Shown here: piece after piece, positions 32,401-43,553 of the stretch
How positions within the stretch are numbered: position 1 is the stretch's first letter
How the letters are laid out: every line of letters starts with the position of its first letter
Source of the DNA: Arachis hypogaea
Lineage: Eukaryota > Streptophyta > Magnoliopsida > Fabales > Fabaceae
Assembly: GCF_003086295.3 (NCBI RefSeq)
Contig: NC_092044.1
Coordinates: 73,618,024-73,682,023, forward strand
Direction of reading: 5' to 3'
DNA length: 64,000 nucleotides
Program-made: the position numbers and the translations under genes
The notes under the pieces: model-generated
The model's input: the letters and a program-made list of their open reading frames with translations, nothing else
Told to the model about the DNA's origin: nothing
Database searches by the model: none

Positions 32401-32771
32401 TGGTGTGCAAAGGCATTTTACATGCCTATTTGGTGCAGGGATGGAATTCCTTGACACCTCAGGACCTGTGGACCTCACAGAATCCCCACCTACCTCGCCC
32501 TCTCTCTCTCTCCATTCATGGTCATCCCTTCTGTTTTTCATTCACCACTCACTTCTATCCACTCTTCCCCATAAACCCCACTGACCTTCAAAATCAAAAC
32601 TCTTTCCCACCCAATCCCACCCATATAGCCGACTCCATCTCCCCTCACTCACCTCCATTTTCTTCTTATTCTTCTTCTTCTTCTCTTCTTTTTTCTCTTG
32701 CTCGAGGGCGAGCAATATTTTAAGTTTGGTATGGTAAAAGCATAGCTTTCTTTGCTTTTCCATTACCATTT

Positions 32772-33070
32772 ATGGCACCTAAGGCCAGAGAAACCTCAAA
32801 GGGAAGACAAAAGCTTCCACCTCTGAGTCTTGGGAGATGGAAAGACTCATATAAAGCCGTCATAGCTCAGTGGTAGAACATGTGGCTGCAAATCAAGAGA
32901 TCCCTGAGATACCTCAAGGGATAAGTTATCCTCCACACAAATATTGGAAGCAACTAAGGGTAGGAACACCAAAATTACTAGGAATCATTCAACAGAAGCA
33001 AGGAAGGGACATAGAAGAGCGTAAGAACATCATTGGTCCTTCAAGAAGGCGTCACCCTCACTCAGGTGGA
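32772..33070 (+). pseudogene. env-position ORF remnant of element G
   Basis: It starts at ATG 32772 (MAPKARETSKGRQK, compare MASKAGETSRKRKG of C) and follows C as far as ATGGAAAGACTCAT. About 0.8 kb of the gene is then missing and a tRNA-like filler (32856-32902) stands in its place. The frame resumes at sequence matching the end of C's ORF (IPEIPQGISYPPHKYWKQL, compare IPEMPQGMHFPPRNYWEQL). Confidence 0.8.
32856..32902 (+). pseudogene. tRNA-Cys(GCA) 5'-half relic used as filler at a deletion
   Basis: It contains a full A box TAGCTCAGTGG (32863-32873), then GTAGAACATGTGG, an anticodon loop CTGCAAA with anticodon GCA at 32888-32890, and ATCAAGAG. This matches nuclear plant tRNA-Cys from about position 2 to 43. 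The variable region, T arm (no GGTTCGAACCC) and 3' acceptor are missing, so it cannot be a working tRNA. The right joint shares CAAGAGATCCCT with the env-like sequence of element C, a microhomology. Confidence 0.7.
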
Positions 33071-34165
33071 TTCATTCCTTGTTCTTTATTTCTGTTTTCG
33101 GTTTTTAATGTTGTTTTTATCTATGTTTTGTGTCTTTATTTCATGATCATTAGTATGTAGTAACTATGCCTTAAAGCTATGAATAAATTCCATTAATCCT
33201 TCACCTCTCTTAAATGAAAAATGTTTTAATTCAAAAGAACAAGAAGTACATGAATTTTGAATTTATCATTGAATTTAGTTTAATTATATTGATGTGGTGA
33301 CAATACTTTTTGTTTTCTAAATGAATGATTGAACAGTGCATATGTCTTTTGATATTGTTGTTTATGAGTGTTAAAATTGTTGGCTCTTGAAAGAATGATG
33401 AACAAAGAGAAATGTTATTGATGAAATGTTATTGAGGATCTGAAAAAAATCATGAAATTGATTCTTGAAGCAAGAAAAAGCAGTGAAAAAGTAAAAGCTG
33501 GCGAAAAAAAAAGAAGAAAGAAAAAGAAAAAGCAAGCAGAAAAAGCCAATAGCCCTTAAAACCAAAAGGCAAGGGTAAAAAGGATCCAAGGCTTTGAGCA
33601 TCAATGGATAGGAGGGCCCAAGGAAATTAAATCCAGGCCTAAGCGGCTAAATCAAGCTGTCCCTAACCATGTGCTTGTGTCATGAAGGTCCAAGTGAAAA
33701 TCTTGAGACTGAGTGGTTAAAGTCGTGATCCTAAGCAAAAAGAGCATGCTTAAGAGCTCTGGACACCACTAACTGGGGACTCTAGCAAAGCTGAGTCACA
33801 ATCTGAAAAGGTTCACCCAGTTATGTGTCTGTGGCATTTATGTATCTGGTGGTAATACTGGAAAACAAAGTGCTTAGGGCCACGGCCAAGACTCATAAGT
33901 AGCTGTGTTCAAGAATCAACATGCTTAACTAGGAAAGTCAATAACACTATCCAAAATTCTAAGTTCCCAGAGACGCCAATCACTCTGAACTTCAAAGGAA
34001 AAAGTGAGATGCCAAAACTATTCAAAAGCAAAAAGCTACAAGTCCTGCTCATCTAATTAAAATTAATATTCATTGATATTCTGGAATCTATAGTATATTC
34101 TCTTCTTTTTATCCTATTTGATTTTCAGTTGCTTGGGGACAAGCAACAATTTAAGTTTGGTGTTG
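33071..34165 (+). other. 3' non-coding region of element G
   Basis: No gene. It includes A/G-rich sequence at 33470-33590 and ends with TTTAAGTTTGGTGTTG (34150-34165) directly before the 3' LTR, where a polypurine tract would be expected. Confidence 0.65.
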
Positions 34166-35959
34166 TGATGAGCGGATAATTTATACGCTTTTTGGCATTG
34201 TTTTTAGGTAGTTTTTAGTAAGTTTGAGCTACTTTTAGGGATGTTTTCATTAGTTTTTATGTTAAATTCACATTTCTGGACTTTACTATGAGTTTGTGTG
34301 TTTTTTCTGTGATTTCAGGAAAATTCTGGCTGAAATTGAGGGATTTGAGCAAAACTCTGAAAAAGGCTGACAAAAGGACTGCTGATGCTGTTGGAATCTG
34401 ACCTCCCTGCACTCGAAATGAATTTTCTGGAGCTACAGAACTCCAATTGGCGCGCTCTGAATGGCGTTGGAAAAGTAGACATCCAGAGCTTTCTAGCAAT
34501 ATATAATAGTCCATGCTTTATTCGGAAATTGATGACGTAACTTGGCGTTGAACGCCAAGTACATGCTGCTGTCTGGAGTTAAACGCTAGAAAAACGTCAT
34601 GATCCAGAGTTGAACGCCCAAAACACGTCATAACTTGGAGTTCAACTCCAAGAAAAGCCTCAGCTCGTGGATAGATCAAGCTCAGCCCAAGCATACACCA
34701 AGTGGGCCCCGAAAGTGGATTTATGCATCAATTACTTACTCATGTAAACCCTAGTAGCTAGTCTAGTATAAATAGGATAAGTTACTATTGTATTAGACAT
34801 CTTTTGACAGTTTAATCTCTTGACTGTTTAGCCTTTGATTATTCGGTCTCTTGATCACTCAGGGGGCTGGCCATTCGGCCATGCGTGAACCTTTCACTTA
34901 TGTATTTTCAACAGTGGAGTTTCTGCACACCATAGATTAAGGGTGTGGAGCTCTGCTGTACCTCAAGTTTCAATACAATTACTATTACTTTTTATTCAAT
35001 TCTCTTTTATTCTTATTCCAAGATATACGTTACACTTAACTAGATGAATGTGATGATCCGTGACACTCATCATCATTCTCACTTATGAACGCGCGTGATT
35101 GACAACCACTTCCGTTCTACCTTAGGCCGGGCGCATATCTCTTAGATTCTCCAACAGAATCTTCGTGGTATAAGCTAGATAGATGGCGGCATTCATGAGG
35201 ATCCAGAAAGTCTAACCTTGTCTGTGGTATTCCAAGTAGGATCCTGGGAATCCGGAAAGTCTAACCTTGTCTGTGGTATTCCGAGTAGGATTCCGGTATT
35301 GAATGACTGTGGCGAGCTTCAAACTCCTGAAGGCTGGGCGTTAGTGACAAACACAAAAGAATCAATGGATTCTATTCCAACCTGATTGAGAACCGACAGA
35401 TGATTAGCCGTGCTGTGACAGAGCATTTGGACCATTTTCACTGAGAGGACGGGATGTAGCCATCAACCAAGGGTGATGCCTCCAGACGATTAGCCGTGCA
35501 GTGACAGCCATAGGACCATTTTTCCGAGAGGATTGAAAGTAGCCACCGATGATGGTGATGTCCTACATACAGCTTGCCATGGAAAGGAGTAAGAAGGATT
35601 GAAGGAAGAGTGAGTAGTGAAGTAGAGTTTCAAGAGGAGCACATCATCTCCATACACCTATCTGAAATTCTCACTATTGATTTACATAAGTATTTCTATC
35701 CCTTTTTATTTTCCAATTATTATTAATTTTCGAAAACCCATAAACCAATTTAATCTGCCTAACTGAGATTTACAAGGTGACCATAGCTTGCTTCATACCA
35801 ACAATCTCTGTGGGATCGACCCTTACTCACGTAAGTATTATTACTTGGACGACCCAGTACACTTGCTGGTTAGTTGAACGGAGTTGTGAATTCAACTGGT
35901 GCCACAATAATGATTTCATACAAGTACAAAAGAATATAGATCACAATTTCGTCCACCAG
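34166..35959 (+). mobile_element. 3' LTR of element G
   Basis: 1794 bp, TGATGAGCGGATAATTTATA to ...TTTCGTCCACCA. Palindromes at 34540-34650, TATA box 34767-34774. The right flank is element H in the middle of its ORF. Confidence 0.9.
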
Positions 35960-36232
35960 TGGACAATATCCTATTTCACTTGATTGTTCACACTCTTGTT
36001 GATATTTCGAGACACCATGAGGATAATGACATAAATCATTTTGTGGTTCTGGATAATATCTCATGTGATTTGCTTGATCATTTTGTGGTTTTGGAGCATA
36101 TCCCCACTGGGTGGATTGCTCATAATTTGTCATTTCTTGGTGATATTCCCAGCCACCATTAGGATAGTCATTTTGTGATGGTGGGCAATATCCCATGAAA
36201 TTTGTTTGATCAAAAGATGAGGTGAACTCCAT
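35960..36232 (-). pseudogene. N/Q/P-rich ORF of element H, truncated
   Basis: It starts at ATG 36232 (MEFTSSFDQTNFMGY) and carries repeated units GYCPPSQNDYPNGGWEY, GYAPKPQNDQANHM and RYYPEPQNDLCHYPHG, then is cut at 35960 by LTR G. It is equivalent to the ORF start of element X. I do not know its function. Confidence 0.6.
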
Positions 36233-36422
36233 TTAAATTTTGTAAAACACAATCACCAATGAAAATTGAAATTCATGTCACAGATGAGAATTTCTTAGTG
36301 AGGCAACAACACAAACACATTAATGTCAAGAGAAAACAAAAAATTAAAAGAACTTAAAACAAAAACAAAAAAATGCTTAATCTAAACTTATCACCCACTT
36401 AATCATTGTCGATCTAAATCAA

Positions 36423-36440
36423 TCCCTAGCAACAACGCCA
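36423..36440 (-). other. Primer-binding site of element H (decayed)
   Basis: Minus strand TGGCGTTGTTGCTAGGGA; three transitions from the tRNA-Asp complement. Confidence 0.75.
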
Positions 36441-36446
36441 AAAACT

Positions 36447-38482
36447 TGATGGGCAAAAATTTGAAATTCCCGCACAAACTAACCGGCAAGTGTACCGGGT
36501 CGCATCAAGTAGTAAAACTCATGTAAGTGAGGTCGATCCCATGAGGATTGATGGATCAAGCCTTTAGTCAGGTGATTAGTTTAGTTAAGCTAACAGTGAT
36601 GAATTGAGTGAAAATGGATCAACATAATTGAAGAAAAAGCAGTAAATCAACAGCAATTAAATGAAACTAAAAGCAATCAAATGAGAAATGATAGAAATAG
36701 AGACTCATCAGGGATTGGAGGTATCATAGTCCATCACGAGTCAAATAAATCTCAACTTCTTTCTCAATCATATGAATAGATCTATGACAGATTGAAATTG
36801 ATTGGATCTCAATTCCTTGGCAATGTAATCTCTCTAATCACAATCAATCTTGCCAATTCCTTGATCTAATTATCATGAGAAGAGGTTAAGCATTTTCTCT
36901 CATCTATAAGCCACACAAACTCTCAAGATATCAATTCCTCTCGAATGGTATTGATCAAGAGAGTTGTGAGAAACATAGCTTCAGTTTTAATTTCCATGAT
37001 TCTCCTTCCGAGGCTCACATGGAAATTCAACAGATTCAAACACCCTTCCAGAGTGAATGGATCTCAATCAAAATAGAAGTTATCTCTTAGCTATCCAGAT
37101 GAATTGAGAAGAAGAATATGTTCACTTAATCATGTAAATTAAAATAGAGCTCCTCCCCCTAATGAATTGGGGTTCAATGGATCAAAGCTCAAAGAACAAG
37201 TGCAGAAAATTTAAATTGCATGAAAGTAAAAGCAAGCTCAATATAAACGAGAATGTAAAATTGCAGAAGGGTAAATTGCAGAAGAGAAGTGTAGAAATGG
37301 AAATTGCATAAAACTGAGCTAAATTCAATACAACTCAAATGTAAAAGTACAAAAAAGAAAAAGAAATTCTAAGCTAAGCTCTCTACCAGAGCCTTCTATC
37401 CTACTCCTACTCCAACTCCTACTACCCAATCCTTCTCCTAAAAGCAGCCTTCTTGGCCTTCTGAGCCCCCCTTTTTCTCTTCAAACATTCTTCTATTTAT
37501 AGGCTTCTTTTCCACTTCAAGTGGGTCTTCAGTGTATTTGGATGTGGGCCTTGGCCTTGATTGAAGCAGGGAGGAATCACACTAGCTGACGTTGAACGTG
37601 GCTAACCATTGGCCTTAACATTGGTGGTAACGTTTGTATGAAAATGTCGAGTCCAAATGTTGCATAAAAATTGGGTTCTAGTTGCTGTCATCAACATTTG
37701 ACTCAATGTTGGAGTGCCAACGATCGCCTATCCACTCATGCGCGTATACCATGCGTCACGTGAAGGCCGTGTTTTTGACCTTCCATGCGTGCGCGTACAC
37801 CACGCTTACGCATGCATTGCCATTTTTCTATTCCACGCGTACACGTCATAGACGCGTGCGCGTCGATTCAAGTTTCTCAATCCCAAATTTTGGGCTGCTC
37901 GTCGCGGGCGTTGGAGGCAAAGTTTGAGGCAACGTTGGACCTCCAACGTTGGCTTGGTCACGCGTACGCCTGATCCATGCGTATGCGTGGATTGAAAATT
38001 TGTCTTCTTTCTTGCGTACGCGTAATTGACACGTACGCGTCGCCCAAAATTTATCCAGCTCCAGAATTGAACATTTTTTAGGACGTTGGAGGTAACGTTG
38101 GTTCACCAACGTTCCCTCCAACGTTGGCACCCATGTTTTCGTCTTCCAGCACGTTGCCTTCAACGTTGATGGACCAACGTTGGCTCTAACATTGGCCTCT
38201 CCTTCTCTTCTTCCTTGCTCTTCCTCTGCTTCTTTTTACCTATCATCAACCAAATAAACTCATCAAAGCCTTGGCATAATTACAAGATTTTGTATCATTC
38301 ATAACATCAACTAAATCTTGCAAAAATCTCATAAAAATGAATAAAATTAATAATGTTTGATTGAATCAAGACAACCATGAATTTCTCATTCAAACACTTA
38401 CTTATTGCCTAAGAATTCATGAAAACCAAGTAAAAATAGATGAAAAAGGCTTGTAAAACTAGCCTAAGTTGACTTGTCATCA
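36447..38482 (-). mobile_element. 5' LTR of element H
   Basis: 2036 bp, starting on the minus strand TGATGACAAGTCAAC at 38482. TATAAATA is at 37501-37494. U3 palindromes at 37585-38200 include CAACGTTGGA/TCCAACGTTG (37930-37951) and AACGTTGGT/ACCAACGTT (38094-38113), plus CG-rich acgcgtacgcg repeats. The weak U5 hairpin is near 36518-36531. The element body to the left is lost beyond 35960. Confidence 0.85.
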
Positions 38483-38832
38483 CTACTCTCGTTGGATAAG
38501 ATAAGGTTTTACTAAACCATTGTGTTTAGTTATTTTGCGTATCTTAGGTTTTGATTTTGATGATATATGTGTTTTTAATTGAGTTTTGGTGTTTGTTGGA
38601 GTTGGTTGAGGCTTTGGATCGAGCTTGGTGGCTTCATTTTGGTGTTTGGTGCATTTAGGAATCGACCAAAGTATGATTTTGGTTTCCTTTATGTAATATG
38701 TAATGTTTCTGGACACTTAGTCTAGAGACCTATAAGATAGGTTTGAATTAAAGTGGATGTTGAGTTGTTGAATGTTGAGATATGATGATTTATGATGATT
38801 TGATGATGTTTGGTTATGTTGATGTAAGTGTT

Positions 38833-40734
38833 TGATGAATCCATATTTTACGATATATTTTGGTTTGATTTGAGTGGATTTCATCACATAAACCCATATT
38901 TATTCATCTGAATATCATGCTTTTGAGATTTCTTCCTAAAATGTGCTTAAAAGTGAAAACGTGCTCTTTTGTGCTTAATTTAGTCAATTTTTATTCACTT
39001 TAATCCCATTTGGTGCCTTGATGTATTTGTTGAGTGATTTTAGGTTTCTAAGGCAAGTATGGATTGAAGAAGTGAGGAAAACAGCATGCAAAAGGGAAGA
39101 ATTCAAGAAACGAAGGATTTGGAAAGCTGCCAATTGGAAAGCTATAGAGATCCAAATGAGGCAATTCCAGTGGCATTGGAAAGCTAACGTTTTGGACTTC
39201 AAAATGATATGCACTTTCCTATAGTGGACATAAGTTTAAGTGTGCGTACGCACACACCTGTGCATACGCACAAGTCCTAGAACGTGATCTTATTAATTGC
39301 AACTTGCTGGCAGCAATTTTTAGGCCCCCAAAACCCAATCCAACTCATTTTTTGAAGCTATTTAAGGAAAAAGTGAAGAGGAATGAAGGGGGGTAATTAG
39401 GTTTAACTTTTATCATGTTTTAGTGTAGTTTTCTAGAGAGAGAAGCTCCCCCCTCTCTATAGAATTAGGGTTTCTTAGTTTAATTTCTTGTAATTTCTAC
39501 TTTTAATTCTTGCTTTCCTTTATTTTTCCTTGTCATTTATTGTTATTGCATCTTTATTCATCTTCATTTCTTTTGTTATTTTCTTTATCTTGCCATTTTT
39601 ATGTTATGAACACTCTTTGTTAATTTTACTTTAAATTAATGCAATTTATGTTTCTATGTCATTTATTGTTTTCTTTAGTTGTTATTGCTATTTTCTTGCT
39701 TTGGTAGCTTTAGAATTTATTTTATTGCAATTTAATATTATTTTATTCTCATGCGCACCAAGTGTTTGATAAAATTCTTGGCTTAGTCTTTACTAAGTTT
39801 TTCTCCACTCTTGGCTTGAAATTGATGACTTTGGTGATCCTTGAGTCATTGATGTCCATTCTTGTTTGATATATTAGGGTAGTTAGTTGATTTGGTCTCC
39901 CTTGACTCTATGTGACCCCTTAGTGTTGACATAGGACTTATGGATTGGAATTAACTATGCCTATTTGACTTATCTTCGATGTAAGATTGACTAAGTAGGA
40001 TTAACTCTTCATAATCATCATGTGTTTGTGGTCAATGTATAAGATAGCTAACCTTAGCTCTCAATTACTTGCCAAGAAGTTTTCTTGCTTTTGAAGTTTC
40101 CTTTTCTTGCATTTAATTGCTTTGACTTTTATTGCTTTGATGTTTAAATTCTTGCATCTTTAGTTTTCACACTCTTGGTTGAGAAATTGGATGTTTAGGT
40201 GGAATTGTTGTGGATGTCCATTCCGCATTGTGTGAGAATAGTTAATTGGTTTGGTTTTCATTGACGCTAGTCTTTCACTAAGTAATTAGTGAGTTGACAA
40301 GGACTTATGGATTGAGATCAATTACACTCTTTTGACCAATTCTCAAGGAAGATTGACTAATTTGGATTAATTCCACACAATTTCTATATTTGTGGTCCAT
40401 AACTAGGATAGGAGTTCTAAATTCCCCCATTCTTGTCAAGAGTTGCCATTTACATTCCTTGCATGTTTAATTGCTTCCTTGCTATTTACATTTCTTGCTC
40501 TCTCTTGCTATCATCCAACCCCCATTTCCCTATAGCCAATAAATGAACATTTTATTGCAATTCCTAGGGAGGACGACCTAGGACATCAAACTCCCGGTTA
40601 TTGTGTTTTGATAATGACTATCTTTTGATTTAAATTTGATTGAGAGTTAATTGTTGATCTAAACTATGCTTGTAACGAGATTCTATTTTGTGAAATTTTA
40701 AATTAACAATAATTCTCATTATCAGTATTGCATG
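38833..40734 (+). mobile_element. Solo LTR inside K
   Basis: 1902 bp from TGATGAATCC to ...CTCATTATCA. The flanking five bases are GTGTT (38828-38832) and GTATT (40735-40739), a target duplication with one change. A 14-base perfect palindrome TGTGCGTACGCACA (39241-39254) and a near copy (39260-39273) lie about 85-115 bases before a TATA-like CTATTTAAGG (39358-39367). No internal element sequence remains. Confidence 0.7.
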
Positions 40735-41739
40735 GCAAATGATGAGTTGAAATGATTGATAAATGGTTATATTGATGTTGGTAGTATGATGTTGGAGATT
40801 GATATTAAATTTGATGATAGAGTGAGGATTGGTGTTGTTGATGGGAATTGATAGATGTTGTATTGGTGTTGTGTGAAATGAATTGGAATAATAATAATGA
40901 TGATTGTATGATTTAATGATGATTGTTGATATTTATTGATTATGAAGGTTAATGATGAATGTGTGATCTATTATTGTTGATGAGGGCTTATTGATATAGT
41001 TGGTGATTGATGAAGAATATTGATGTTGTTGGTAATTTGAAGGAGTTGATAAATTGGATATTAAATATTGGATGTGAATATTAGGATTGTTTGTGATGAT
41101 TTTCGGTTTGTTGGAGAATAATGATTTTTGATGGTATGGAATAGTGTAAATAGGAGATTATCGATGATTGAGATTGAGGATTGAGTGGTATGAAATTTTA
41201 GGTTGTTTTGGTATTGTTTGGATTATGATTAGATTGGTTTTGGTTTGAAAGTTGGTTAAGTTGAGGTTGTGAGGTTTTTGGGAAAAAATGGATTTTTGGT
41301 GAACTTTGTTTGATCATAGCTTTTGCTTTGGTTTTCAAAATTTGTTGGTTTTGGTTTAGAATTAAATATTATTGAAAACCCTTCAATTTGATATAAAGTT
41401 TTTAGAATTTTTGAATTTTGTAGAGGAAGTTATGATCATTCAAAGATTGGTGTCGAAATCTGAAATTCTGCAGAGTTGCAGAATTTGGTGACTTCTGTGA
41501 CAACATTTTAAGACTCTTGGGATTATTTTTTTGGGCATTAAATCATGGGAAGAATCTTAAGAAGCTTTAGTTGGAATTTCTTTAAAAAGTTAGCGAACGG
41601 AGGTTTAGGTTTCTGGTGTATTGAGGATAAGTTTGGTTGAGAGAGAAGGAAAAGTAGTGAACTGGGTGATGGCCGACAATGAATTGATGATGGATGCGAT
41701 GAGTTGAGGACTCAAAAAGGAATAGATGATTCTGATGAA

Positions 41740-42075
41740 TGTAGAGAGTGTGCCAGGCACTATATCCTTGGAATGTTGAGAATCGATAATTGACAGTTGA
41801 TTGGGATAAGAAATGGTGATGACCGGTGACGATTTGAGGTGGATAGACTTGTTGGATGTGAAAAGTGTGCCAGGCACTATAGCCTTTGAATGATTTGTGA
41901 TGGATTATATGATGTTGTTGTTTTCCTTCTCTGCCGCAAGAGTGTGCCAGGCACTATATCCTCAGAATGAGCATGCAAGTGGGCCAGGCATTATATCCTC
42001 AGAATGATAGTGTGCCAGGCACTATATCCTCGGAACAAAAGCGTGCCAGGCGCTATATCCTCGGATGTGGCAGAA
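41740..42075 (+). repeat. GTGCCAGGCAC palindrome repeats in K
   Basis: Six copies of a unit around GTGTGCCAGGCACTATATCC (41749, 41865, 41941, 41975, 42010, 42043 approximately), the last four closely spaced. The core GTGCC-A-GGCAC is a perfect 11-base palindrome. Confidence 0.85.
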
Positions 42076-42845
42076 AGGCGACATCTGAAAGGATGTGTCG
42101 GGTTGGCATTCATAGACCAACAAGTGATATCACGAGCCAATAGGATAGACATTCATCATATGCATCTCTTATGTGCTTGCTTGCTTTGACTATTAGGTTT
42201 GCCTAATTGTATAATATGCCTACCTGCTTCTTGAATTACTTGTTATATATGATTATTACCTATATATTACTTGCATGCATTAATTGCGTTTATTTACTGC
42301 TGAGGAGGTTAGGTAGGCGGTGGCGATGGGATCGTACGGAGGATAGGGTGGTGAAGGCTGTGGGATACAGCGGTGTGATTAGTATTAGTTAGAATTTCTC
42401 TAAGTTTAGATAACCTGGTATATGGATTAAGTTCCTAATTCATTTATTTTATTTTATTCTAAGCTTGAATATCGATTTGGTGTGAAGTCCTTGGATTGCC
42501 TTCGGCGTCCCGGAGCCTTACATCTTACATTATTCGGAATTGTTACCATATTGAGAACCTCTGGTTCCATTCCATACTTTGTTGTTGTTTTCCAGATGTA
42601 AGTCGTAATTCACCTCGATGAATTTGTGGATATGGTGACAGAGCGGAGTATAGTTCTTTCCTCGTATGTTTCTGTTTTACTTCTGTCGTAGTATTCTCTC
42701 ACCTTTTGTATATTTAACTTTATTGCCTTGGAGGCTTATTTGAGATATAAGTTGTATAAGCTGTTTAAATTCCAAAACTCTGTATTTCTTCTATTTGTAA
42801 CCAGTCGGCTTAAACTCCGCAAGCTGCGGCTAGTTCCCTATGATT

Positions 42846-42884
42846 ATAATATATATATATATATATATTTGTGTGTGTGTGTGT

Positions 42885-42922
<38 letters not shown>
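42846..42922. repeat. (TA)n(GT)n microsatellite
   Basis: About 22 bases of TA repeat, then about 52 bases of GT repeat with one interruption. The overlapping open frame with a long Cys-Val run is an artefact of this repeat. Confidence 0.98.
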
Positions 42923-42925
<3 letters not shown>

Positions 42926-43141
42926 ATTATTTTACATCTAAACCTTATGTCTTGTGCATTAGCTTCGTGTAAACGTGTTGCGCTTTGTGATTCTGTTTTT
43001 GAGCTTAATCCTTCATCAGGCTTCTAGATTATATTATTTCTTTCTATATATAAATACGTATAAGCCTTAGGATTGTCATAACCTCTAATTAACCTTTGCC
43101 TTACAGCTAGAGGCAAGGCTTAGGGTAATTAGGGTGTTACA

Positions 43142-43553
43142 CCCTCCTCCCAATCAACCTTACATGAATGACACACTTCAAGCCTTTATGCAAGAGCAAC
43201 GAGAGTTTCACAAGAAATAACAAACATATATGGCTACAGTTGCCGAAGCTCTCTCCCGTTTGACTCTCCCTCCTCTGACTACAAAAAATGCCCAACAAGC
43301 CTCAACTTCTAGTGGTTTACCCTCTCAGCCTCAACCAAATCCTAAGGGGAGCATCAATGCTATCACCCTTAGAAGTGGCAGCAAATTGGATGAAATTGGT
43401 GTTGTGCCTACAAATTTGAGTGAGGAGCCACACAATGGAGGAAAAGAGGAGCAAGTGGAAGTGACAAGAGATGAGGAAGGACGTGTTATAAAAGAAGAGG
43501 AGGAGCCACTTAAGGTCAAGAAGACTGATAAACCACTATTTTATGATTCATAT
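43142..43553 (+). pseudogene. gag C-terminal scrap of another Athila-like element
   Basis: Frame PPPNQPYMNDTLQAFMQEQR, TAA after HKK, then MATVAEALSRLTLPP and NPKGSINAITLRSGSKLDEI, the latter typical of the gag-protease linker of plant Athila-like polyproteins, followed by an acidic stretch. K ends at its left and the LTR of D starts at its right, so both seem to have inserted into it. Confidence 0.7.

Larger units (their letters stand above)
27945..35959 (+). mobile_element. Element G: internally deleted C-family element with mismatched flanks
   Basis: 5' LTR 27945-29751, primer site, leader, protease ORF without gag, conserved hairpin, palindrome array, env-like scrap, 3' LTR 34166-35959. 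The left flank (CACAA) is leader sequence of F; the right flank (GTGGA) is element H. The LTRs are clearly diverged, including different sequence before the shared 'ggctggccattcggccatgc' block. Together these imply the two LTRs did not come from one insertion event. Confidence 0.85.
38483..43141 (+). mobile_element. K: chromovirus-like LTR material, interrupted by a solo LTR
   Basis: 38483-38832 and 40735-43141 appear to be one long LTR ending ...TTAGGGTAATTAGGGTGTTACA, a form I associate with Tekay/Del-type LTRs of legumes. The left end is cut by LTR H. After the CA the sequence is foreign gag, not a primer site, so K is a solo or truncated LTR. It contains a TGATG-rich low-complexity stretch (40740-41260), GTGCCAGGCAC repeats and a dinucleotide repeat. 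No gene. Confidence 0.5.

Noticed and set aside
32856..32902. A functional tRNA gene
   Set aside because: Only the 5' half exists; no B box, T arm or 3' acceptor.
27945..35959. G as a simple intact insertion with a target duplication
   Set aside because: Flanking pentamers differ (CACAA and GTGGA) and belong to different elements.
42728..43027. Open frame with a long Cys-Val run
   Set aside because: Artefact of the GT microsatellite.
38483..43141. A host gene in the less repetitive AT-rich stretch
   Set aside because: No open frame of useful length or with recognisable domain; sequence reads as LTR material.
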